29,783 nucleotides of DNA from DASSBR01 sp035688265 (GTDB taxonomy: Bacteria > Pseudomonadota > Gammaproteobacteria > Natronospirales > DASSBR01): contig DASSNE010000006.1 of NCBI GenBank assembly GCA_035688265.1, positions 1 to 29,783 on the forward strand. Reading direction: 5' to 3'. Both the position numbers and the translations under genes were made by a program. Shown here piece after piece: positions 7,248 to 14,866 of the stretch; the first letter of the stretch is position 1; each line of letters begins with the position of its first letter. The notes below the pieces were generated by a model. It saw only the letters and a program-made list of their open reading frames with translations. It ran no database searches and was not told the DNA's origin.

Positions 7248-8105
7248 TTAGCAGGCGATCAGCGTTGGCGCTGTCATATGGCGCATCAGACCATGAGTGA
7301 CGCCGCCCAGGATGAGTTCGCGCAATCTGGAATGCCCGTATGCGCCCATACATAGCAGATCAGCGCCCCGATCCGCGATGATGGACAGCAATACCTCGCT
7401 GACGTGCCGTTCTCCGCGCGGAATGCGGACAACCGAACTTTTCACGCCATGACGGGCAAGATAAAGCCCGATGTCCGAGCCCGGCCCCTCGCCGTAACTA
7501 TCGCCAAACTGTTTGTCCTCGCCGACTACGATCACGTCTACCGATTCAGCGCGCATAAGCAACGGCAAAGCGGCGGTGGCCGCCCTTGTCGCTTCGCGCG
7601 TAGCATTCCAGGCGACGACGACTCGGCGCCCGACGACATCGAAGCGTCCGGCATACGGCACCACCAGCACCGGTCGGCCCGCCGTCAGGGCAATCTCAGC
7701 CGGCGTATCACAGGCACCGAAGGCCAGCGCTGCGTCGGGATTGTGCTGGCCCATGATCAGCATGTCGGCGTAACGCGCGTGCTGGGCAAGCGTGCCAGGC
7801 AACTCGCCAGTCTCGTATCGCCATTCGGTCTTCAGGGCCTCGAACTGACGCGCCTGTAATTCGAATTGCGCCTTGAATGAGATATCGTGCTGTCGCGCGC
7901 TGTCTTCTTCCTCGCGCAACAGCGCTTCTACGCCGTTCCAGGTCTCCAGCCCCGCGTACCCCGCATAGGCGTAATAGATCGGAATAAAAACATGTAGGGC
8001 GGTAAGATGAGCGTCGAAGGTAGCGGTCAGCTTCAACGCGACGTCGACCAGCGCGTTTCGATAAATGGCCTGGTCGATGTGGATCAGGAGGCTGGCGTAT
8101 TTCAT
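7248..8105 (-). CDS. Universal stress protein, tandem UspA domains (copy 1)
   Basis: 285 residues from the ATG at 8105, chosen because GAGGAA lies 9 bases upstream; an open frame upstream lacks such a site. Two UspA domains are present: the first begins YASLLIHIDQAIYRNALVDVAL, the second RRVVVAWNATREATRAATAALPLL. The second ends with the nucleotide-loop pattern GAYGHSRLRELILGGVT, a G-x2-G-x9-G-G form in which the usual Ser/Thr is Gly. Usp proteins are cytoplasmic stress factors, some ATP-binding. It follows copy 2 by 86 bases on the same strand and converges on mgtA. Its nucleotide sequence is clearly close to copy 2, indicating tandem duplication. Confidence 0.93.
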   Translation of the reverse strand: MKYASLLIHIDQAIYRNALVDVALKLTATFDAHLTALHVFIPIYYAYAGYAGLETWNGVEALLREEEDSARQHDISFKAQFELQARQFEALKTEWRYETGELPGTLAQHARYADMLIMGQHNPDAALAFGACDTPAEIALTAGRPVLVVPYAGRFDVVGRRVVVAWNATREATRAATAALPLLMRAESVDVIVVGEDKQFGDSYGEGPGSDIGLYLARHGVKSSVVRIPRGERHVSEVLLSIIADRGADLLCMGAYGHSRLRELILGGVTHGLMRHMTAPTLIAC

Positions 8106-8191
8106 GATCCGAAATTCCTCACGTGGCTCTACCGCGGGCGCCGGACCGCCAGTTCGAGCCAGCAGCACCCAGTTTCATCAACTCTATCCGC

Positions 8192-9037
8192 TCAACAAGC
8201 CATCAGCGTTGGCACCGTCATATGGCGCATCAAGTCGCGAGTGGCGCCACCGAGGATAAGTTCGCGCAATCTGGAATGCCCATACCCTCCCATGCACAAA
8301 AGATCAGCGCCCCGGTCCGCGATGACCGACAACAACACTTCGCTAACGCGCCATTCTCCGCCGGGAATCCAGGATACCGAACTTTTGATTCCGTGACGGG
8401 CGAAATAAAGTGCGATATCGGAACCCGGCCCTTCACCATAGCCGGAGGAAAACTGCTTGTCTTCCCCCACTACGACAACGTCCACCGACGCCGCCCGCAT
8501 GAGCAGCGGCAAAGCTGCGGTGGCTGCCCTGGTCGACTCGCGCGTAGCATTCCAGGCGACGACGATCCGCCTCCCGACAACCTCGGAACGCCAGGCATAA
8601 GGCGCCACCAACACGGGACGACCCGCCATCAGCGCAACTTCGACCGGCGTATCGTAGGCGCCGAGACTTGCTTCGTCGGGATTGTGCTGTCCCATCACCA
8701 GCAGGTCGACGTATCGTGCATGCTGGGCAAGCGTGCGCGTCAACTCTCCGCTTTCGTAGCGCCACTCCGTCCGCAGGGCCTCAAACTGTCCCGCCTGCGA
8801 TTCAAATTTTGCCTTGAACGCCACGTCACGCTGCCGCGCAGCCTCTTCCTCGTCGCGCAACAGTGCCTCCATCGCGCTCCAGGTCCCCAATCCTCCGTAC
8901 GCGTAATGGATCGGACTGTAGACATGCAATGCAGTAAGGTGGGCGTCGAAGGTTTCGGTCAGCTTCAGTCCGACTTCGATGAGAGCATTTCGATAGACAG
9001 CTTGACCCACGTGAACCAAAAAGCTGGCGTAGTTCAT
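8192..9037 (-). CDS. Universal stress protein, tandem UspA domains (copy 2)
   Basis: 281 residues from the ATG at 9037, which has AGGAGG 8 bases upstream; an in-frame TTG two codons earlier is less likely. Domain layout matches copy 1: an N-terminal UspA domain from NYASFLVHVGQAVYRNALIEV and a second domain from RRIVVAWNATRESTRAATAALPLL. The loop is MGGYGHSRLRELILGGAT, again with Gly where ATP-binding Usps have Ser/Thr. The gene lies 27 bases after the alcohol dehydrogenase stop codon, so adh-usp-usp is probably one transcript started at the FNR-box promoter near 10166. Confidence 0.93.
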   Translation of the reverse strand: MNYASFLVHVGQAVYRNALIEVGLKLTETFDAHLTALHVYSPIHYAYGGLGTWSAMEALLRDEEEAARQRDVAFKAKFESQAGQFEALRTEWRYESGELTRTLAQHARYVDLLVMGQHNPDEASLGAYDTPVEVALMAGRPVLVAPYAWRSEVVGRRIVVAWNATRESTRAATAALPLLMRAASVDVVVVGEDKQFSSGYGEGPGSDIALYFARHGIKSSVSWIPGGEWRVSEVLLSVIADRGADLLCMGGYGHSRLRELILGGATRDLMRHMTVPTLMAC

Positions 9038-9064
9038 GGTCAACTCCTCCTATGAACAAACGAA

Positions 9065-10141
9065 CTACGGCGTAATGGCGACCTTTAGAACGCCGCCACG
9101 CTGGTTGGCGAAGAGATCGTAGGCCTCTTCGATCTGCCCCAGCTTGAAACGGTGGGTGACCAGTTGCTCAAGGTCGAGACGCTGCCCCGCCACGACGTTC
9201 ATCAGTCGCCGCATCCGTTCCTTGCCGCCCGGGCATAGCGAAGTCACGATCTTGTTGTCGCCCAGGCCGGCATGGAACGCGGCCAGCGGCAGCGTTAAGT
9301 CCTCCGCGTAAACGCCCAGGCTCGACAGGGTGCCGCCCGGCTTCAGGACCTTGAGACACGCCTGGAACGTCGCCTTTTTCCCGAGTGCCTCGATCGCCGC
9401 ATCCACGCCGCGGCCTCCGGTCAGTCGCATGATCTCGTCGACCGCGTCGCTTTTGCCGAAGTCCACCACGACATCGGCGCCCATTCGTTTCGCCATGCTG
9501 ATACGCTCCGGCACCGTTTCTACACCAATGATGGTGGTCGCGCCGCGCAGTCTGGCACCGGCTGTCGCGCACAGCCCAATAGGGCCTTGCGCGAAGACCG
9601 CGACCGTGTCGCCGATCTTGATGTTCGCAGCTTCCGCGCCGGCGAAGCCGGTGGACATGATGTCCGGGCACATCAGCACCTGCTCATCGGTGAGACCCTC
9701 CGGCACGACAGCCAGATTCGCCATCGCGTCAGGCACCAGCAGGTACTCTGCCTGGGCGCCGTCGATCGTATTCCCGAAGCGCCACCCGCCCATCGGTTTA
9801 AAGCCGTGCGCGCTGTTCTGGCCGTCCTGGGCGTGTAGCCCCTCCAGGCATGCGTTCGAGTATCCGCTAGGGCAAATCGCCCCCGCGATGACCCGCTGGC
9901 CCTCTTGGTAGCCGCTAATATTCCGGCCCAGTTTTTCGATGACGCCTACCGGTTCATGGCCAATCGTCAATCCTTCGCTGACAGGGTACTCGCCCTTGAG
10001 AATATGAACGTCCGTTCCGCAGATGGTGGTCGTCGTGATACGAATGAGCGCATCGTTCGCGCCGATGTCGGGGACCGACTTCTCGCGGAGTGCGAGGCGG
10101 CCCGGTTTGACAAAAACTGTCGCTTGCATCTTCGCTGCCAT
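9065..10141 (-). CDS. Zn-dependent medium-chain alcohol dehydrogenase (isopropanol-dehydrogenase-like)
   Basis: 358 residues. The ATG at 10141 has GGAAGG 5 bases upstream. The N-terminal GroES-like domain carries the catalytic zinc ligands in TICGTDVHILKG and GHEPVGVIE. The usual structural-zinc lobe with four cysteines is reduced (GAICPSGYSNACLEG). The following GGWRFGNTIDGAQAEY segment resembles the secondary-alcohol dehydrogenases of Clostridium/Thermoanaerobacter type. A Rossmann fold follows (VAVFAQGPIGLCA). The reaction would be NAD(P)-linked interconversion of small alcohols with aldehydes or ketones, useful for reoxidising reduced cofactor without oxygen. It leads a probable operon with two usp genes and is divergent from the acyl-CoA synthetase gene, sharing an FNR box. 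Substrate and cofactor preference are not determined. Confidence 0.9.
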   Translation of the reverse strand: MAAKMQATVFVKPGRLALREKSVPDIGANDALIRITTTTICGTDVHILKGEYPVSEGLTIGHEPVGVIEKLGRNISGYQEGQRVIAGAICPSGYSNACLEGLHAQDGQNSAHGFKPMGGWRFGNTIDGAQAEYLLVPDAMANLAVVPEGLTDEQVLMCPDIMSTGFAGAEAANIKIGDTVAVFAQGPIGLCATAGARLRGATTIIGVETVPERISMAKRMGADVVVDFGKSDAVDEIMRLTGGRGVDAAIEALGKKATFQACLKVLKPGGTLSSLGVYAEDLTLPLAAFHAGLGDNKIVTSLCPGGKERMRRLMNVVAGQRLDLEQLVTHRFKLGQIEEAYDLFANQRGGVLKVAITP

Positions 10142-10200
10142 CGCGGCCTTCCTTTCAAGCCATTTAAAGGAAAATATTAGGAATGTCAGATCTGAAGCGA

Positions 10201-10214
10201 TTGACCTCGATCAA
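10201..10214. promoter_or_regulatory. FNR box shared by two divergent promoters
   Basis: TTGAC-CTCG-ATCAA matches the FNR consensus TTGAT-N4-ATCAA at 9 of 10 positions; its centre is 10207.5. To the right, TATCAA (10236-10241) is a possible -10, giving a start near 10248 and a centre about -41 for the acyl-CoA synthetase gene. To the left, TAATAT on the minus strand (10179-10174) gives a start near 10167 and a centre about -41 for the alcohol dehydrogenase operon. Both fit class II FNR activation. The -10 elements are 4/6 matches chosen by eye. Confidence 0.8.
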
Positions 10215-10269
10215 CTATTCGGCGAATTGGACCCGTATCAAGTAGACGGGGTGGTAAATTGATTTATTA

Positions 10270-12960
10270 ATGAGCATCCGGAATCTCCAATACCTCTTCA
10301 GACCGAAATCGATCGCGGTCCTCGGAGCCAGCGACACAGCCGGCAGCCTTGGCGCGGTACTGATGAAGAATCTGCTCGACGGCAACTTTTCGGGGCCGGT
10401 CATGCCGCTCAACCCGCGTCACAGGACGGTCAACGGAATGAAGGCGTTCGACAGCGTCAGCGAGCTGCCCACTGTACCGGATCTCGCGGTGATCGCGACA
10501 CCGCCGAAAACGGTCCCGCGGCTGGTGGCGGAACTGAGCAAGGCGGGTACACGAGCCGTAATCGTAATCACCACCGGACTCGCCCGGACCAGCGAGGAGC
10601 GGTCCGCCCTCCGGCAGGCGTTACTCGATGCCGCTCGCCCCGGCCTGCTTCGAATTGTCGGCCCGAATTGTCTGGGTGTCCTGGCGCCGCCGGCTGGTCT
10701 GAACGCAAGCTTCGCGCACCGGAGCCCGGCGGCCGGCAAGATTGCATTTATCGCGCAATCGGGGGCGGTAGTCGCGTCCATGCTCGATTGGGCGCAACCT
10801 CAAAATGTCGGGTTTTCTCATCTCGTCTCCCTCGGAGACATGGTCGACGTCGATTTCGGCGACCTTCTCGACTATCTGGCCACCGATCCCCAGACAACAG
10901 CAATTTTGCTCTATATCGAATCCGTTAGCCATGTGCGCAAATTCATGTCGGCGGCGCGCGCGGCAGCGAGAATGAAACCTGTCATCGTGGTCAAAGCCGG
11001 ACGCCATGCCGAAAGCGCACGGGCCGCCGCCAGTCATACCGGCGCCCTGGCCGGTACCGATGATGTCTATGACGCGGCGTTTCGCCGCGCCGGCGTGCTG
11101 CGCGTGATGACGCTGCAGGAACTATTCGACGCAGTCGAAATCCTCGCGATGGGACTCCACCCGGCCGGGGATCGCCTCGCTGTCGTCACTAACGGTGGCG
11201 GTATCGGTGTCCTTGCAACCGACGAGCTGATCGACCGGGGCGGACGGCTCGCAGCGCTCTCGCCCAACTCGATCGAACGCCTGAATGCCGTGCTGCCGCC
11301 CACGTGGTCTCGCAGCAACCCAGTGGACATGGTCGGCGACGCGCCAGGCAGCCGGTACGGCCATGTGCTGAAAGTGCTCGCCGAGGATCCGAATGTGGAT
11401 GCGGTGCTCGTGCTCAACTGTCCGACGGCCATTGCCTCGGCCAAAGAGGCAGCTCAAGCCGTGGCCGAAGCCGCCGCTGCCTGCAACAACCATACTGTTC
11501 TTACCAGCTGGCTCGGCGAAGGTAGCGCGCGCGAGGCGCGGGAGTTTCTCGCAGCCAGGCGGATTCCGAGCATGGAGACACCCGAGCAGGCTGCGCGAGC
11601 CTTCATGCAGCTGGTACGGTACCGGCGCAGCCAGTCGTTGCTGCTGGAGACGCCGGCTTCACTTCCGGAGGCGTTCAATCCCGATCGGCGGCGCGCGCGG
11701 GCGATTTTCCAAAAGGTACTCGACGAAGGTCGCGCCTGGCTCACGGAGCCGGAAGCGAAAGCAGTTCTTACAGCTTACGCCATACCCGTCGTTTCCACGC
11801 TCGTTGCGCACGATGCGGACGAGGCCGCCCGGCTTGCCCGCGGAATTGGCGGGCCGGTGGCACTCAAGATCGTCTCGCCTGACATTCTCCACAAGTCGGA
11901 TGTCGGCGGCGTCGAACTGGACATTACAGGCCCGGACGCCGTACGCGAGGCCGCCCGGCAGATGTTCGACCGAGTGTGCGCGAGCCGGCCCGGCGCCTCC
12001 ATCCAGGGCTTCAGCGTTCAGCCGACGATACGGCGCCCGCACGCACTCGAACTTTTTGTCGGCGCCACCGAAGACCCGCGGTTTGGGCCGGTCATTCTGT
12101 TCGGCCACGGCGGCGCCGCAGCCGAACAGATCGACGACACGACAATCGGCCTGCCGCCGCTCAATATGCATCTTGCCTGCGAGATGATCGAACGAACACG
12201 CGTCCTCCGGCTATTGAAGGGGTTTCGCAACTGGCCGCCCGCGAATATCGACGCCGTCGCGCTTACGCTCGTCAAGGTTGCGCAGCTTGTGAGCGATTTT
12301 GCCGAGATCACGGAACTGGACGTCAACCCGTTGCTGGCAGACGAAGCCGTACTGGCGCTGGATGCGCGCATCCGGGTGACACCCGTATCTTGCGGCGCTG
12401 TCGATCGGCTCGCCATTCGTCCGTACCCGAAGGAACTCGAGGCACCGGTTGTACTCGATGGCCGACACCTGCTGGTGCGGCCGATCCGCCCAGAAGACGA
12501 GTCCGCGCTTCAAGCCGCCGTGGAAGGGCTGACCCAACAAGAGATCCGGCTGCGATTCTTTGCGCCTATCAAGACGTTGACCCACGCGACTGCCGCACGC
12601 TTCACGCAAATCGACTACGACCGCGAAATGGCCCTGGTGCTGGCCACACCGGACGGTGAAGCTCCGACGGCAATCCTGGGTTTTGCGCAGCTTAGCCTGG
12701 ACCCGAACATCGAGCGCGCCGAGTACGCGGTGTTCGTGTGTCACAACATGCAGGGCAAAGGGGCGGCAACATTGCTGTCCCGCCGCCTGATCGATTACGC
12801 GAGTCGTCGCGGCATACGCGAAATCTATGCGGACATTCTGAGAAACAACACGCGAATGCTCAAGCTCGCGCGCGAACTAGGCTTTGACTGCACCTCGGAA
12901 CCGAACGAGCGAGAATCCGTACACGCAACGCTGCTTCTTCGACAGGCACGACTCCGGTGA
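10270..12960 (+). CDS. ADP-forming acyl-CoA synthetase fused to GNAT acetyltransferase (Pat-like)
   Basis: 896 residues. Domains in order: CoA-binding Rossmann-like (1-140), succinyl-CoA-synthetase-like (150-460), ATP-grasp (about 490-710) and C-terminal GNAT (about 735-895, acetyl-CoA loop around NMQGKGAATLL). This is the architecture of Salmonella Pat, a protein lysine acetyltransferase, and of NDP-forming acetyl-CoA synthetases. H256 in SHTGALAG and H541 in SPDILHKSD align by context with the two phosphohistidines of archaeal ADP-forming acetyl-CoA synthetase. The synthetase half may therefore be active, making ATP from acetyl-CoA plus ADP and phosphate. The ribosome binding site before the ATG at 10270 is poor. 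The promoter carries an FNR box, implying induction under oxygen limitation. Dual catalytic and regulatory roles are inference. Confidence 0.9.
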   Translation: MSIRNLQYLFRPKSIAVLGASDTAGSLGAVLMKNLLDGNFSGPVMPLNPRHRTVNGMKAFDSVSELPTVPDLAVIATPPKTVPRLVAELSKAGTRAVIVITTGLARTSEERSALRQALLDAARPGLLRIVGPNCLGVLAPPAGLNASFAHRSPAAGKIAFIAQSGAVVASMLDWAQPQNVGFSHLVSLGDMVDVDFGDLLDYLATDPQTTAILLYIESVSHVRKFMSAARAAARMKPVIVVKAGRHAESARAAASHTGALAGTDDVYDAAFRRAGVLRVMTLQELFDAVEILAMGLHPAGDRLAVVTNGGGIGVLATDELIDRGGRLAALSPNSIERLNAVLPPTWSRSNPVDMVGDAPGSRYGHVLKVLAEDPNVDAVLVLNCPTAIASAKEAAQAVAEAAAACNNHTVLTSWLGEGSAREAREFLAARRIPSMETPEQAARAFMQLVRYRRSQSLLLETPASLPEAFNPDRRRARAIFQKVLDEGRAWLTEPEAKAVLTAYAIPVVSTLVAHDADEAARLARGIGGPVALKIVSPDILHKSDVGGVELDITGPDAVREAARQMFDRVCASRPGASIQGFSVQPTIRRPHALELFVGATEDPRFGPVILFGHGGAAAEQIDDTTIGLPPLNMHLACEMIERTRVLRLLKGFRNWPPANIDAVALTLVKVAQLVSDFAEITELDVNPLLADEAVLALDARIRVTPVSCGAVDRLAIRPYPKELEAPVVLDGRHLLVRPIRPEDESALQAAVEGLTQQEIRLRFFAPIKTLTHATAARFTQIDYDREMALVLATPDGEAPTAILGFAQLSLDPNIERAEYAVFVCHNMQGKGAATLLSRRLIDYASRRGIREIYADILRNNTRMLKLARELGFDCTSEPNERESVHATLLLRQARLR

Positions 12961-12993
12961 CGATGTCGCAGCCTCGCTCCTGTTCGATATCAA

Positions 12994-13851
12994 TCAGCAA
13001 GCAATCAGGGTCGGCAGAGTCATATGACGCATGATGTCACGCGTCACGCCGCCCAACACCAATTCGCGGAAACGGGAGTGACCGTATGCGCCCATGCAAA
13101 GCAAATCGGCGCCCTGATCGGCCATTATGGATTGCAAGGCTTCGCTAACAGACCGCCCGCGCGGGACACGTAAGACGGTGCTCTTCACGCTGTGGCGGGT
13201 GAGATAGAGAGCGATGTCGGACCCTGGTCCGTCGCCGTAACTAGTAGTCATGCGTTTACCCTCATCTACTACGACAATATCCACCGATTCCGCACGCATG
13301 AGCAACGGCAGCGCCGCGGTGGCCGCTCGCACAGCCTCGCGGGTGGCATTCCAGGCAATCACGACACGTCGGCCGATAACGTCGAATTGGCCGGCCTCAG
13401 GAATGACCATGACCGGACGAGCTGATAATAACGCGACCTGCGCCGGCGCGTCGTAATCGAAGTGGGTCGATTCGCTGTCCGGGTCGTGCTGGTTAAGCAA
13501 TAACATATCCGCATACCGCGCGTGCATCGCAAGTGTATGGGTCAATTCCCGTTCGCCGTTTGCGTAACACCAAGCGGTTTTCAAGCCTCTGTATTGCCTT
13601 GCCTGCAGCTCAAACTTCTTGCCGAAGGCAATATCGCATTCTTCAGCCCGCTGCTCTTCCTCCTGAAGCAATGCTTCCAAGCCATTCCAGGTTTCGAGTC
13701 CGGCATATCTGTAGTCGTAGTAACTAGGGATGTAAATGTGCAGTGCGGTCAGATGGGCGTCGAAAGAAGCGGCCAATTTCAATGCGACTTCGACCAGTGC
13801 ATCGCGGTAGATCGCTTGGTCGAGGTGCACCAGGAAACTGGCGTAATTCAT
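12994..13851 (-). CDS. Universal stress protein, tandem UspA domains (copy 3)
   Basis: 285 residues from the ATG at 13851, which has GAGAGG 7 bases upstream. The open frame runs far upstream but that part has no family similarity and overlaps the promoter. The first UspA domain starts NYASFLVHLDQAIYRDALVEVAL and the second RRVVIAWNATREAVRAATAALPLL. The loop MGAYGHSRFRELVLGGVT has the same G-G variant as copies 1 and 2. It is more diverged from them, notably around residues 45-60 and 100-130. The gene converges on the acyl-CoA synthetase gene with 33 bases between them and is divergent from the fnr-like gene. A perfect FNR box sits upstream at activating distance. Confidence 0.93.
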   Translation of the reverse strand: MNYASFLVHLDQAIYRDALVEVALKLAASFDAHLTALHIYIPSYYDYRYAGLETWNGLEALLQEEEQRAEECDIAFGKKFELQARQYRGLKTAWCYANGERELTHTLAMHARYADMLLLNQHDPDSESTHFDYDAPAQVALLSARPVMVIPEAGQFDVIGRRVVIAWNATREAVRAATAALPLLMRAESVDIVVVDEGKRMTTSYGDGPGSDIALYLTRHSVKSTVLRVPRGRSVSEALQSIMADQGADLLCMGAYGHSRFRELVLGGVTRDIMRHMTLPTLIAC

Positions 13852-13885
13852 GGTATTGCCTCTCAAAAACACCATTCTGACAAAC

Positions 13886-13926
13886 AGTGTATGGCACCCT
13901 CCGACAGGAATATTGATGCAGATCAA
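13886..13926 (-). promoter_or_regulatory. FNR-dependent promoter of the third usp gene
   Basis: TTGAT-GCAG-ATCAA at 13913-13926 is a perfect FNR consensus palindrome (centre 13919.5). On the minus strand TACACT (13891-13886) matches 4 of 6 -10 positions. It predicts a start near 13879, which puts the box centre at about -41, the class II activator position. The usp ATG follows about 28 bases later. Confidence 0.85.
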
Positions 13927-14022
13927 GAAAAGGCATTTTGTGCATCTCACCAAGCGCTGCGAGACAACAGATAAAGTCGGAATAATGTCTGCTTGAAGTA
14001 AAATGCGAAGGGCGCCTCCGTA

Positions 14023-14041
14023 CTGTAGAATCCGTCTACAG
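14023..14041. promoter_or_regulatory. Inverted repeat over the probable fnr promoter
   Basis: CTGTAGA (14023-14029) and TCTACAG (14035-14041) are perfect inverted copies separated by 5 bases. They overlap TAGAAT (14026-14031), a 5/6 match to the -10 consensus, 27 bases before the ATG. The position suits an operator for a repressor, or an mRNA 5' hairpin. It is not an FNR box. Confidence 0.45.
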
Positions 14042-14067
14042 CATCCACTTGGCAGGAGGCGTGAGTG

Positions 14068-14841
14068 ATGGCGACCGATACCTCTTCCGGCAATCGGCTG
14101 CGCAGTGTTTCTGCCAGCTTCTGCTCTTCTTCGGGCGTATCCACATGCTCGCATCCGGCGTCGACCGATTGTCGTGCCTGCCTTTTCAAGCCCCGCTGTT
14201 TGCCCGCCGAACTCGATGGCGAAAGGCTGGCAAGCTTCGAACGGCATGTCTGTCGACTTCGCCGTCCTTTCAGGGCAACAGAAGTACTTGTCCGTCAAGG
14301 CGATGCGATGAGATCAATCTATGTGCTGCGCGTGGGTTCCCTCAAGGCTTTGATCAATGAACAAGACGGCACGGAACGTATCATGGGATTCAGGTTTCCC
14401 GGTGCGCTGGTTGGCTTGGCCGAGCTTCAACAGCCACGCTGGTTGCGGACGTTCGTAGCCCTTGAAGATACCTGGGTATGCCAAATTCCGCTACAAACGC
14501 TGGACGACGGCTTGCGCGGCCAACTCCTAAAAATTATGAGCGAAGAGTTGCGGCAGGAATACCATTCGCATCTGATGCTCGCGTCCCGGAGCGGCCCCAG
14601 AAAGGTAGTGTCGTTCTTGTTGCAGATCAGCGACAATTTCAGTTCTCGCGGCCTCTCGCCTTCACATTTTCACCTGCCCATGAACTACGCGGATGTAGCC
14701 AATTATCTGGGCATGCGGCACGAATCGGTTTCGCGGATACTGGCGGGGCTGCAACACAGGGACCTGATAAGGAAAAGCGGCAAAACAGTTCTCATTCTGG
14801 ATTTCGAAGGTCTGCGGCGCGCCCAGGACTTGATCCGCTGA
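14068..14841 (+). CDS. fnr: FNR-type oxygen-sensing transcriptional regulator
   Basis: 257 residues from the ATG at 14068 (AGGAGG 8 bases upstream; a GTG one codon earlier is possible). C35, C38 and C44 show the C-x2-C-x5-C spacing of E. coli FNR. C138 in ALEDTWVCQIPLQTLDD matches the fourth ligand, so an oxygen-labile [4Fe-4S] cluster is expected. A cyclic-nucleotide-binding-like beta barrel follows, then a dimerisation helix. The helix-turn-helix NYADVANYLGMRHESVSRIL has E219, S222 and R223 equivalent to FNR E209, S212 and R213, which read TTGAT half-sites. The protein should therefore recognise the boxes at 10201, 13913 and 28913. It is divergent from a usp gene. Whether it is the main Fnr of the cell or a local paralogue cannot be told. 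Confidence 0.92.
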   Translation: MATDTSSGNRLRSVSASFCSSSGVSTCSHPASTDCRACLFKPRCLPAELDGERLASFERHVCRLRRPFRATEVLVRQGDAMRSIYVLRVGSLKALINEQDGTERIMGFRFPGALVGLAELQQPRWLRTFVALEDTWVCQIPLQTLDDGLRGQLLKIMSEELRQEYHSHLMLASRSGPRKVVSFLLQISDNFSSRGLSPSHFHLPMNYADVANYLGMRHESVSRILAGLQHRDLIRKSGKTVLILDFEGLRRAQDLIR

Positions 14842-14866
14842 TTATCCCGACCGGGGCGAGAGTGCC

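Noticed and set aside
13852..14298. N-terminal extension of the third usp gene
   Set aside because: The frame is open but runs across the FNR-box promoter and antisense to fnr; the family start is at 13851 with its own ribosome binding site.
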